Below, piece by piece: positions 9,865 to 20,799 of a DNA stretch of 64,000 nt (its first letter is position 1; each line of letters starts with the position of its first letter). Below the pieces are notes generated by a model. That model was not told where the DNA came from, searched no databases, and saw only the letters and a program-made list of their open reading frames with translations. Position numbers and translations under genes: made by a program. This DNA is from Gymnopilus junonius (lineage: Eukaryota > Basidiomycota > Agaricomycetes > Agaricales > Galerinaceae): contig JADNYJ010000079.1 of NCBI GenBank assembly GCA_015501075.1, positions 1-64,000 of the forward strand. The letters run 5' to 3'.

Positions 9865-12800
9865 TCAATCAGTAGAACTAGGCTCGACGGGCCATATCGA
9901 GCTGCGTTCCCGATCAGAAGTACCAGACCTGTTTAAAGGCACGGCAGGAGCAACGCCACCAGCATGAGAGGACGACCCAGCAGCAGGCTCAGGCGCCGAG
10001 GGAATCTGGGGCGACTGGCGTTGAGAATGTGACTGGGCTTGGAGCGACGGGTGAATATTCGACTGCGAAGGTGATCCGCTCCCAGAAGCCTGATGCGGAT
10101 GTTGTTGATGCTGATGCTGAGCAGCCGCCAGACCCCTCATATCGTCCAACGTCCTCTTCACGCTCGCCATCAACCTATCCGTCCTCTCCATCATCTCCTC
10201 CCACTTCCTCTTCTCCTCACTAAGTGCATAATAATGCCTCTCCAGATCCACATACGAAGGAATACCTAACCCTCCAAGCGCGACGCCAGCAGCGACCATC
10301 AAACTCGACATCTCCGTCGGCGGCGCAGCGGAAAGGTAGTGTGGCAACAAATACCCAGGCGGCGGTCCAAGCGGCGGCACACCAGGCCCCGTCATCGCAC
10401 CGCCAGCTGCATGTCCTAAAGGCGAGTGAGTCCTACTAGGAGCGTTGGATCCCGAACGGATATAACTAGAAGGCGCACTGGCACTGCTCAAAAACGGAGC
10501 TCCGTTGTTCAACGCCGCGAGCGGCGGCAGCTCAAACGGATGCGGAGGGGGAGGGGGGACCACGCCTCCGGGGAAAGCTCCAACAGGCAACCCACTGCGT
10601 CCGATGTAATCTTGGTTCCTCGACGGGACGCGATGAGGAGACGCCGAGCGACCGCTGTCAGTCCACCCATTCGCGTTGCGTCTTCTCTTCCCAGAGGGCT
10701 GTTGGAGATCATCTTCCTGTTCTTCGTCCCCGTCCATGTGCAGCTCGTCGTCCTTATGCGAAGCCTTGCCGCTCCTCCTCGTCCTCTTCTTCTTGGGCTG
10801 TTCGATAGCACCAGGGCCCTCCATCTCGCTGTCTTCGCCGGGACCAGCAGTCCCACCAGGCGAGACGCCCACACGGCCGACGGCAACGAGGGCTTCAGCA
10901 GCGGCTTGGTCGGACATCCTACCCGAGACGTTACTTCCAGCAGCACCAGGAGCGGCTGGGACGCGTTTCCGTCGCTTGATGACGGTCTTTTTCATAGAGT
11001 TGGGTCGGTGGGTGCCGTGGAGCTTGTAATACAGTCCTATGAAGAAAAGAAAAAGGGCGCATATAAGCATCATGATCGCATAGCTATCTAAGGGACATAA
11101 AAAATAAAGAAAATAAAGAGAGAAAAAAATGGTACAAATGAAAATATGAAATATGAAATAACAAGATAGGAGAGGAGCGAGGCACCGTGCCCGTTTCACA
11201 CTCGGCTTATCTGATAACACGACTAAACCCGGATCGGGCCTCCAACGCCGTCTATACCCGCCTAGATAACCCGACTCATCCGCTCAGCGATGCGACGAAA
11301 GATGCCTAAAAACAAAATCCACCCCCAGCGCAAAAAAAAATCGTGGGAGGCAATTAAACCAGATACGGGGGGACAGCAAGGCCGTGTCAACCAAAATTTG
11401 ATCATATCTGATAAGATGTGGGAAAGAACATGTCACATGTCACATCCTATCACATCGCCGGTGTCCCCGCGGAGAAAGAAAACAGCCGGACCACCTTGGT
11501 CAACGGAAAGGAAAGCGATGAAGGCCAAGGGTAAAAGAGGAGTAAATGTCCACCAGAGGGCGGCGCGGATGACACCTAGGAAGGATGTCGACCCAAACAC
11601 AAGTCCAAAGAAAGGCAAGGAAAAAAAACCGAAATAAAGAACACATGGGGCACAGCCCATGTCAGATAGCAAAGAAGCGAAGCAAGGGCATCATAGAAAC
11701 ATCCGCCCATCCGCCCATGGTCAAGTTCCCTGCCATGCAGACGGCAGGGGGAGAAGCAGAAACAAATTTAAGAAAAGCAGATCAGAAGCTCAAACGGATG
11801 AAAGATACGTCGAGAACGTCGGACCGCGATGCAAAGAAAGAAAAGGAAAAGGAAAACAAAACGTCCAGACCAAGAGGAAACGGAAACGGAACAAGCAAAG
11901 AAGGAACAAGTAAAGAAGGAACAAGCAAGGCAAAGAAGGAACAAGCAGCATAAAAGAAAAGAAACGAAGAGAAACAGAAAACATATAATACGCACCACAC
12001 GCATTACAAATATTATTCCCTTGATCATCCCTCCTCCAGAGCGGCGTCGTACTCGTCCCACAATTCGCACACGATAGCGCTCCAACCGCCGTCTTGATCT
12101 TCTTGCTGTTCGCACCACCACCGCCCACAGGCGCAGATGCACTCCCACCAGCACCACCACCAATACTCGCATCACTCTCCATCCCAGCAGCCAACCCAGC
12201 CGCCATAGAAGGAGACGAGGGAACACCAGCACCACCAGCACCTATACCCGCGATCACACCCTCCATCTGCATCTGCGCATCCTTATCGTCAACACCAGCA
12301 CCCATAGATGCATCTGCATTGCCTTCACCCTCACCACCGCCGGAAGACGCAGCAGCAACAGCAGCCTCGTTCTCCAGGCGTGCATTCAGCGCCAGCACGT
12401 TGTTGTACGTCGGACAACCAGAGCACGCGCTCGTGCCTCCCGTCCCATCGCACCTCCCATCGCCAGGACACGTTCCTCCCGTGCTGGTCGTATGGGGTAT
12501 CTGAGCTTGGGCCTTTGACGCCGCTTTCGACCCTGCTGAAGGGTCACTTGTCGTAGGAGCAGGAACGGCGGTCCTGGTGGGAGATGAAGGTGTTCGCGGT
12601 GGTGGTGGTGGTCTTGCGTTGACATTTTCGCTCTTCAAAGAGCTAGGGGCAAAAGGTGATGGACCGATGGCACCACCACCACCACTGGACGCGGCTGCTG
12701 GTGCTGTTGTAGTCGTCGTAGTCGACGGACTTAAGGAGGCGCCACCGTTAGAGGGTGTAGTTGGGTGATTGTTTGGCGGAGGTGTACGCGCGAGAGATGA

Positions 12801-14147
12801 TGGACGGGGCATGTGTCTCGATTTTTGATAAAGACCTAGAATGAAGGATAGGGATAAAAAAGATGGATGGATGGGGAGAGGGGGAGGGAAGGAAGTATGA
12901 GTAAGTGACCGTCTAATTCGTCTATGGTTCACGACAAAGCAAAGCAGGAGAGAAATATGGAGCAAAAATATTTTGAATCTGAAACGAACGGCCCAGACGA
13001 AACACAAAAACAGAAGGCAAGGACTTGATGTGATTCGATAGAAGGATGAAAGGAAAACAGACGTCGCACGGAGTGGAGTGACATGAAGGGGAGGCAAGGG
13101 GCCGTGCTTTGTGGAAAGTACCAGAAACATAAAAGGCCAAAAAGAAGAAAGAAAAGAAAAACAAAAAAGCCTCAATCCGACTCATTCCTCGCCATCCTTC
13201 CGAGCCGGCAGCGAACACCTTCCTCGTGGCCAAGTTATATCCAGGTTCATCTCGGGGGGGAACGAGATTACAGGGGTGGCGATGGCGATAAAGCAAGAAT
13301 CGGATTTCGGAAGTAAAGAATGTTAGAAAACAAAATCAAGAAGCCCAAGAAGGGGGGGCGCTAGGAAGATATCGGAGATCATGGCAATGCACAGGGCTGG
13401 ACGACTTCCTCCAGCCTCCAGGATTAGCAAGGTAAACACGTGGCTCGCGTTGAACTCCAAGAGCATTTCAAATATGCACACACCACTTCTCCGAGGCAGT
13501 GGCGTAGGCGAGCTCAAGATGAGCATGGAATGGGCGTGGCAAGGTAAAGTTTGCTGGGGCTAGCGTGACTCCCTTGCGGGAAAAAAAAATGCCACCGCGT
13601 TGGGAAGTCGAATACGGCAAGTCGTGCACCACAAAGAAGGCTGGATCGCGATAACGTGGAACCTCATCGAACACAGCAAAAAGCACCCCGTACTTACGCG
13701 TCTCGGCGACACGTGCTACGAAGCTCGCCAACCCCCCAGCGACCGCGACCACAGCAAGATAACAAAAGGGAAATGAAGTGCAAAGGATGGAATGAAACGG
13801 CAAACTCACCACAGGCGTTGCAAACGGTGTTGCCAGAAGGATCACGTCTCCAAAGCGGGCTTTCTGATACACCGCAGTTGGAACAAATAGTGCGGCCGGG
13901 AGATAACACGGAAGACGAAGAGAGGCCGAGGTCGTCCTGGCCACCTGCGCATCCGACACGCGTGAGTAAGCAAAAGATGCAGCACAGAGAAAGGAAGGAG
14001 GTGCTCACTCGGCCGAGAGTCGCCATTGCTGGTGCTGTGGCCATTTTCTGAAGGAGGGCCATTGTTCGAACTGAACTGCTGCTGTATCCGCGCCATAGGG
14101 GACATGGACAGGCTCAGTGCTGGGGATTCCAGTACGACGGGCGACAT
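9865..14147 (-). CDS. Iron-responsive GATA factor (Urbs1/SreA/Fep1/SRE type)
   Basis: Proteins of this family repress siderophore and iron-uptake genes when iron is plentiful. Exons on the minus strand: 14009-14147, 13810-13944, 11996-12835 and 9865-11036. Every join is phase 1 and the total gives 761 residues. It has two GATA zinc fingers, each C-x2-C-x17-C-x2-C: finger 1 with [15 protein letters not shown] and finger 2 with [15 protein letters not shown], the latter ending [16 protein letters not shown] and a basic KRRKR stretch. Between them is the diagnostic iron-sensing cysteine region, C-x5-C-x8-C-x2-C (CPGDGRC then CSGC). The C-terminal part has acidic and Pro-rich tracts, then a helix-forming segment near [20 protein letters not shown]. 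Introns 2 and 3 (974 and 959 nt) split both fingers immediately after the codons for CNAC. Start chosen as the first ATG before [12 protein letters not shown]. It acts in the nucleus. Confidence 0.92.
11209..11217 (+). promoter_or_regulatory. ATCWGATAA motif (iron GATA-factor site)
   Basis: Reads ATCTGATAA exactly, the consensus known for Urbs1/SreA/Sre1-type regulators. It lies inside intron 3 of the predicted regulator itself, so autoregulation is possible (inference). Confidence 0.5.
11406..11414 (+). promoter_or_regulatory. ATCWGATAA motif (iron GATA-factor site)
   Basis: Second exact ATCTGATAA in the same intron, 197 bp from the first and in the same orientation. Confidence 0.5.
11888..11949 (+). 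repeat. 15-bp minisatellite in intron 3
   Basis: About four copies of a unit close to GGAACAAGCAAAGAA, one expanded by 5 bp. It lies about 45 bp inside the 5' end of the intron on the sense strand. Confidence 0.7.
12836..13809 (-). other. 974-nt intron 2 of the iron regulator
   Basis: Donor gtgagtttg at 13809, acceptor ctag at 12836. It splits finger 1 between CNACG and LYQK, the same codon and phase as intron 3 in finger 2. Pyrimidine-rich on the sense strand near its 3' half. No coding potential recognised on either strand. Confidence 0.85.
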
Positions 14148-15528
14148 TGGATGGAAAGTGTGTGCGGAATCAAGAGATGAAGATAATTTTATCTCTGAAT
14201 GCCAGAGATAACTCTTTTAAGGCAGAGTGGTAAGATATGCCTGAAGCGGACAGTTGCCACGGAGGCATGCGCAGTGAGTGATGAGCTGGACAGCGCACAC
14301 AGGGGGCGACTCACAATGACAAAGAGCACGGGACCGACGGTGCGCACGACGAGCTCGGTACGCGGGGGGAATGCAGTGGGGATTGTGCAAACAGGGGGAA
14401 AGTGGAAGTTAGTGCGAAAGCAAGGGGAAAGGCAGCACGGGGCGGGGGCTAGAAAGGGAGAGACAGGGAAAGATAACGAACCTGATAAAACACTCCAGCC
14501 AATCACCGCTCCATTGTTTGTCTTAGATAACTTTTCAACTCCGCTGAACCACCGAACCGAGCCGGTCTGTCTTTTTTCTTTTCCGCTTTTGTACTCAATG
14601 CCTCCGTTGGCCTCTTGCGTCAGTCCACCGGCTTATGGCCTTACACGCCTCTCTCTTGCCCAGTGCTCTCTCTTACTCGCTCACTTATCTCACTGCCCAC
14701 ACCGCCAAACAGAAAATTTTTGCTCGCGTACTTGATCGGATCAAGTAAGCACAAAAGGGAACCTGCGAACAGTGACAAGATGGGACATCATCATATCATA
14801 TCTTTTAGCACCGGTATCATATCAACGCACCATTGAAACCTTCTCACAAATTACCCCCCCTCCTTCTCACGACGAAAAAAAATCTCTCAGGGACAGGCAT
14901 AGGGGGTCAGTCGCTGCTTTCAGTAAATTTGCGTCCTGTAATCCCCGCATGCGGATCCTCGCGCTCAATTACAGACGAATTGCGTTTGTACGCCACTGTA
15001 CATTTTGAGCCTAAGTGTGTCAATCCAAGCCTGTGTGTACACGCCATCACTCGCCATTTTACCTGCCACAGGATATAGTTACGAACGTTTTATCTTAGCG
15101 CCGAGGCTGAGCTGGGTGGAGTTCGAGGCATGTTCGGGACCATTCATAATAATAGAAGCTTTCATTCACCCACAGTATACCAAGTTCAAAGAGAAAAAAA
15201 ATCTAATCATATCTACTCACCTTACCACCCCCCTTCAAGTTCAACTCTAAAACAGCCGACGAGTCACGGCGGACAACGAAACATGGTTATCTCTCTATCT
15301 ATCATTTATTTACTCGTCTTCACTCCCAGCCTCCTCCGCCTATGAAGAGGTACAGTAATCGTCATCAAAACTTTTTTTCTCAAATCAGTGTCAGGTATCA
15401 TATCAATATCACGTCACCGGTGCCACTCTGCCACACCCAAAAAGTCCAACTCTCAAGTGCGGTCCTATTGCTATCTTCCGAGTCCGTGAGCTGTCCGGAC
15501 ATGACTTGACTTGCGTTCCGTTGTTTAC
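14148..15528. other. Upstream region of the iron regulator
   Basis: The likely promoter and 5' untranslated region of the GATA factor. GATA cores occur (for example AGAGATAAC near 14207, CTGATAA near 14481, TTAGATAAC near 14523), but none is a full ATCWGATAA. Plus-strand frames here (up to 178 codons) have no domain and overlap the regulator's 5' side. Confidence 0.35.
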
Positions 15529-15529
15529 G

Positions 15530-15588
<59 letters not shown>
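15529..15588 (+). repeat. (GTGC)15 microsatellite
   Basis: Fifteen uninterrupted GTGC units, 60 bp. The reverse strand reads GCAC, giving artefactual Ala-Arg-Thr-His repeats in translation. Confidence 0.95.
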
Positions 15589-17138
15589 CGCAGTGTGCGT
15601 GGCGTATCATACATACCTGGGACTGTAAATGACAAGTTACAGACTTGCAGTACTCAGTAACACAACGACGACGATCCCTCCCAACTATGTAAAAAATTAA
15701 TTATCTCCATCATATCATAACCAAAACCAAAAAACCGACTCAGGGTCGTCAGAGATAAGATGTCTGTCCAATCATCAATGTCCATCCGTCCTTCAACTCT
15801 AAATTTTTCTTCTTTCTTCTTCGGTGACACTTGAATGGTGCACGCCAACAATAATCAACTACAACCCTAAATATGTATGTAGCAGGTCGTATGTTATCAA
15901 TCGACTCGGAAACGACAACGGGACCACTGCCACTGGCAGCCTTACCCTTCCCGCTCTAAAACTACCAGTACGACTCCCGACATGAAAGGACCGCTATACA
16001 GTTATCCCGTTCCCAGAGGCCCTATAGCATGTAGCGGAGTCGACTCCGAGGCCCCGCTAAGCATCATGATCATGCCACGTAGCCTGCCTGCCCGCCTGGC
16101 GCTATCTACGCGCAGCGGCCCGCTTAGCGCACTGACGCACGAGCAATGACCTCTCAAAATTTTAATTCCACATCGCATCATAAAATACGAAATGCATATA
16201 CATATGTATAGTACGAATCCGACACGCGCACGCGCGCGCCGCGTACCGTGGGTGCGCCGATGATGCTAACTAGTGAGCCCATATACTGTATATTCTATAT
16301 TTGAGCAAACTAGCAGAAAACGCGCTCCGAGTGACCGAGCCAGGACTCAAAGGTTGACACAAAAGCTTAATCTCAATCCCAAGCTATCGCTCATCTTTCC
16401 CTGATAAATATTTTAAGGACTCAGGACTTTGGAGGCCACAGAAATCCACGACTCACGAGACCCAGATAATTTTTAAAAAAGACCCCCACTACGCTTTGCT
16501 TCGCTTAGAAGCTCGGCACTGGACAGGCAGAACGTTCTTATATTAAATCACGCGAAAACCACGCTTACTTGCCAGGCAGGGCTTTGATATGGAAATGTGA
16601 GCCTCATGTGTTAGCCAGGCGGCCGATAGAGAAGTGACAGCACTTAGCACTACTACTAGTACTAGTAAACTCACACCATTGCTGTACCAACCAGCGATAA
16701 GCTCACCACCGCAGTTACTTCAAAACCAATTCTCTCCTCAAGTTGAAAGTAAAGTCCGCACCAACGTTCTTTACTACAAAAATAAATTTCAGTAATCAGT
16801 CTCTTTCTTTCCCCGCCGGAACTCAATATCACCGAATCCACATTTAGACTTGAGAGTATGTAAGTAACGAGGGAGATTTGTACACGGATGATAAGATGGT
16901 CCCTTGACTGAAGAGCAGTGTCATCGTTTAGCTGACATGTATATATTCGGAAGTACCCGGCCGCCGGTGTTACCCGCACAGTTGCCGTATGCTCGGTCGC
17001 TGACCAATCGAACCGGATACCGAAAGGGGGTGAGTTGATTTGATGGTTTATTCGGCGTTGATGGGTCTGCAAATTCAATTTACAAATGAAGATTACGCTT
17101 CGAGTTTTCGAAGCCGGCTCGGATTCGGAAAGATGTTT

Positions 17139-17147
17139 ATCAGATAA
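17139..17147 (+). promoter_or_regulatory. ATCWGATAA motif
   Basis: Exact ATCAGATAA, about 3 kb upstream of the iron regulator start. Paired with a second match 97 bp away. Confidence 0.35.
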
Positions 17148-17235
17148 GCCGTTCATACGATGACTGTGCAGGTAGTAAGAGGTAGTAGGTACTTTGAACG
17201 ATCGCGAGGACATCGATTTCATTTTTGTAAATATG

Positions 17236-17244
17236 TTATCTGAT
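17236..17244 (-). promoter_or_regulatory. ATCWGATAA motif
   Basis: TTATCTGAT on plus, that is ATCAGATAA on minus. With the site at 17139 it makes a divergent pair in otherwise gene-free DNA. Confidence 0.35.
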
Positions 17245-19540
17245 TAGGATTCGCCGCAATCTAAGCTTTGCCGCTTTACGTATTGCATTTGCCGTAAATA
17301 ATCACCCCATATCATCGGAGATAACAACTGATCGTGATGAATAAGACGACGGATCCATGAAAGAAGGTCCAAGATAAGATTACTAAGATCCGCAGTGGTT
17401 TTACTAATTTTATCCCGACCGACAGAGCTCCGCCAATTGCATAGCTGTGTTACTGAATTCTAAACGGTCATCTCTTGAAGAGCAAACCAAATCAATCTGA
17501 CTATATATGAGTGATTCGCCTTTCAGGGCTCGAAATTGGCACTGTAACCTAAGCGGCATACAGCTAGATGATGATGTTTCACGAAACTATATTCCTTTTA
17601 ACGATGTATGAAACATGTACACATATTTGTACAACCATCAAACAACAGTAGAGAATCCAGAGAAGTAAGGTCGCAGCTTGAAAACCGCGGAAATCGAGGT
17701 GCCAGAGGCTTCGAATTACTACGTTGTACTATTTGGTACATAGTACATGTAGCGATTGAGCATTCCAACTATTGAAATATCTGGATCCTGCATTCAAACG
17801 ACTCCATTTCAGTGCCTAACCTTCACCTAAATAGGCTTTTATCATATTGCTTTATGATTGCTTTTGCCTTTCCTTTTATATGTACTCTTATTGTTATGTC
17901 GCTTTTGGACTTTCTTTGGACTATTCCAACACCAACTTGACGGTATGCCGCATAGTTATAATTAGACAAAGCAGGAAGGTATTAAATAGGCCAAAAGTTC
18001 CTAAGATACGTCTTTGCTATGGGCACGGTGAGTTCTAACCCTAAGCCCAACTAAGTCATGCAGCACAATTCCAAGCGTTTCAAGACACGGAGGATGAGTC
18101 GAGCAATCCACGGACATCTTGCCGAAATTTGAAGAAGCAGAGTACTCTACGCGACCTCCTTCGATCATTCTCTAGTCCCCTCTTGAATGCAGGCCCAAAT
18201 ATGTATCTTCCAGCAAGCGACATATCGTCTCTCGTTTATCCGAAGTTTCATTCTAACCGTGCAAGAGGTTGCAAGAGGATACTTAACATGAGGCTCTGAT
18301 GTTCTTCCGAGTCTCGTTTCGATAGAATTTCAGAAAAGAATACTGATCGTACCGTCAGATGGACTGGACGATTTCCTCCTGGTCAAGACTTGGTCGCTAG
18401 AAGCCCAGTCTGTCGTAATGTCGGACCGCCTATTCCTGTCTTTGGTCTTTGTGGCCAATCTCTCTCGAGGCTGGGTCAACGAGCCAATAACGGGCGGGAG
18501 AAATCCACTTCACGGGGATCAAGAAAGTCAACTCGCGTTTTCCTCGTGGTCTTCTTTGCAAAAGACCCCCAAAAAATGATCGAGATAGAGGCCGACATGA
18601 TCTATCTAACAGAGTAATTGTGACAGACCTCAGGTTATTTTAGAGGTACAGAATATCTTTCCCAGCTAAGCAGAAGCGGTGAAACAAGACAAACGAAATC
18701 GAAGCTCGAAATTAACCCGCCTGCTAGGCAAACCCTACACAACGTCTCGCATATCTAATCCTTTCGGTCGGATCCAAAAACCAACATATCAAAGGGGAAC
18801 CCTGAACGAATAAGAAATCAACCCACGGACATGGACTCTTGACCGGGTCTTGTGAGGCAAAAATCTACAAGCGCTCATGGCAAGCTAACGGGCTGCCTTT
18901 TTTACCCTCTTATCTATCAAGTAATATTATTATTAGCGAACCTGCCTCTGACTCACGTATAGTCCTCAGCTCAGGCAATAAGGGGGAAGAGTCCTACAGC
19001 AAGAGCTTTGAAGACGTATGCGAACGTTACCCCACACTACCCCGCATCCCATGACCAGCACCGCTCAGGAGTTTTTTTGTCATATCGAGGCACAGCTGAG
19101 TATGTAATGGGAACGTAATGAGCCATGCTGTGTACACGACTTACTCGTGATTTCGTTTACTGTTGGAGAACCCTGCGAACGCAAACTAGCGAGATAGCCG
19201 ACCTGGTTTGGTTTACATCGTCCGGACCACGAGTAGAGCAAGGCCCAAAAGAAAGTCTGACGGTGCAGCACCTGTGAGTTTAAGTCCGTTTCGGCCAGAG
19301 CTCAGTGTGCAGACCCGAAGAAAAGCCTATAAGGCCATGTACATATTCACACAAGCAGATCACATCCATCCCAGGAAGCATAAAGCATGGTTTATTTTGA
19401 GGTCGATGCGATATGAAAGAAAAGAAAAGAGCCTAGCGTCGCATAATAACGGATGGAAAAGTGGCATGCATGTTGAAGGGCAGCGGGGGTACGTCTGCTC
19501 ATGCTCGTACAGGGTTGGAAAAGGGAATATGTATACGACT

Positions 19541-20368
19541 TTAAGCATCAGTCTTGGCCTGAACTCTCTTCTTCGCAGCAGTGTTCTCTCTATGAAAGCA
19601 AAGCAACGTAGACGCTGATCAGTATTGAGAGGAAAGATGAACGAAATTTGAGTCGCACCTGAATCCGTTCTTGAATCGTCTCGACACCTCCTTCAAGTAG
19701 CGCATCCTTCCAGTTCCGGTGGTCTTTCTGCGCTTGGCCTTCTGGCCCCATTCATAAGAGCGAGTCTTAGCAGAAGGGTATCCGCATGATGCGCAAGCTG
19801 TGGAAAGATATTAGGTTTAAATTTCAACTACAAGGATTTACGCAAGCTAACGCACTTTTATGTTGTCTGTGGAACGCACGGTTCCCGCAGCGGCGGCAGA
19901 GAGTGTGCGACTTTGTGTGTCTCTTACTGTTCGCGTTCAAGGGGGAAATCCGTGAGTCATAATGCACGACATAGTTCCCGAAATCGCAACATACCCGAAG
20001 GACGAAGTACCTAGCAAAATCCTACATCAGAACGATGTTTGAAGGTATGAGAATTACGGGATGGACACACCTTTCGTCTAGAAGGACAATCCGAAAAGAA
20101 GCATCATAGGTCAGGAACATATTGCAAGACGTGCAGGCAGAAAAAAGACACGGAATAGCAGACGACGGGCAACCCAACCCATCACAACAGCACAGGCCCT
20201 CGTCATGCCCCGCCCTTCGCAAAATTTCACCAGAGCATCAACCAAGCATCAACGCCATCCAAGCCCATCTCGCTGCATCCACCCCTTCCTGTCCGTTTCC
20301 ACCGCCCAAATCCTCCTCGTAGCCACGTAGACCTACCCACAGCCGTCTGGAGTGCAAAAACTCACCAT
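19541..20368 (-). CDS. RPL37: 60S ribosomal protein eL37
   Basis: eL37 is a zinc-binding protein of the large ribosomal subunit. Six exons: 20366-20368 (only the ATG), 20071-20077 (7 nt), 19995-20010 (16 nt), 19856-19926, 19659-19797 and 19541-19589. They total 285 nt and 94 residues, close to the size known for yeast eL37. The protein reads [19 protein letters not shown] at the N-terminus, then the zinc-ribbon cysteines as C-x2-C (LCRRCG) and C-x2-C ([20 protein letters not shown]), then [20 protein letters not shown]. Stop TAA at 19541-19543. The start codon forms a coding exon of three bases, followed directly by gtgagt. An hAT element begins 109 bp upstream of the ATG and must have displaced part of the promoter. 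Confidence 0.95.
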
Positions 20369-20476
20369 CTCGTCGTGTTCTTGAGGTTACTGTGGGTGTC
20401 GATGGCGGTGAGCTCGGGTCTTTCGTTGGCTTACGTTGGATGATTTTGGGTCGTGGGAAACTTGGCACACTTTGTG

Positions 20477-20488
20477 TAAGGCAGGGTT
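20477..20488 (+). repeat. Left terminal inverted repeat of hAT element
   Basis: TAAGGCAGGGTT, identical to the reverse complement of 24171-24182. Confidence 0.9.
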
Positions 20489-20799
20489 TGTTAGTTCCAT
20501 GTTAGTAACATACCGGTATATCACGTGTTACTAACCTGTTAGTAACGTATCTCACATTGGTCGTCGAAATTCCACTGTTATATACTGTGATATACCCCAA
20601 ATTTCAATGGAGACCTTCCCAGCTCTATCCGACACCTCATACATGATGTGTTTTCGCAGAAAAGCAACGGCAGGTAATATTCACATCAATTTCCATTTTC
20701 GGATGGCCAAGATCAATATCATATGACGTCGGAAATCGAAAAATTCACGAATGACGAACGTCGAAATCCCTTCGATTACTCAAACAACTATTGTGCTGC

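Larger units (their letters stand above)
11037..11995 (-). other. 959-nt intron 3 of the iron regulator
   Basis: Donor gtgcgt at 11995, acceptor catag at 11037. It splits finger 2 between CNACG and LYYK. It is pyrimidine-rich on the sense strand, holds two exact ATCTGATAA motifs and a short minisatellite, and has no credible internal gene. The other introns in this region are around 50-300 nt. Confidence 0.85.
15589..19540. other. Gene-poor region
   Basis: About 4 kb with no recognisable gene. A minus-strand frame of 183 codons (16671-17222) has an unusual composition and no motif. Two ATCWGATAA motifs lie at 17139 and 17236. Short CG-alternating sequence lies near 16222-16240, and CGGAGTCGACTCCG is a perfect palindrome near 16034-16047. 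Frames at 17847-18038, 18390-18617 and 19208-19618 show nothing convincing. Confidence 0.35.

Noticed and set aside
10029..11091. Plus-strand frames of up to 221 codons opposite the iron regulator
   Set aside because: Shadows of a GC-rich real exon; rich in Ser, Arg and Pro with no domain.
16671..17222. Minus-strand frame of 183 codons
   Set aside because: Unusual composition, no recognisable domain, signal or splice context, and it includes a putative regulatory pair. It may be chance; kept only as part of the gene-poor region.
20078..20365. snoRNA in the 288-nt first intron of eL37
   Set aside because: Ribosomal protein introns often host snoRNAs, but no convincing C box and D box pair at matching ends was seen.
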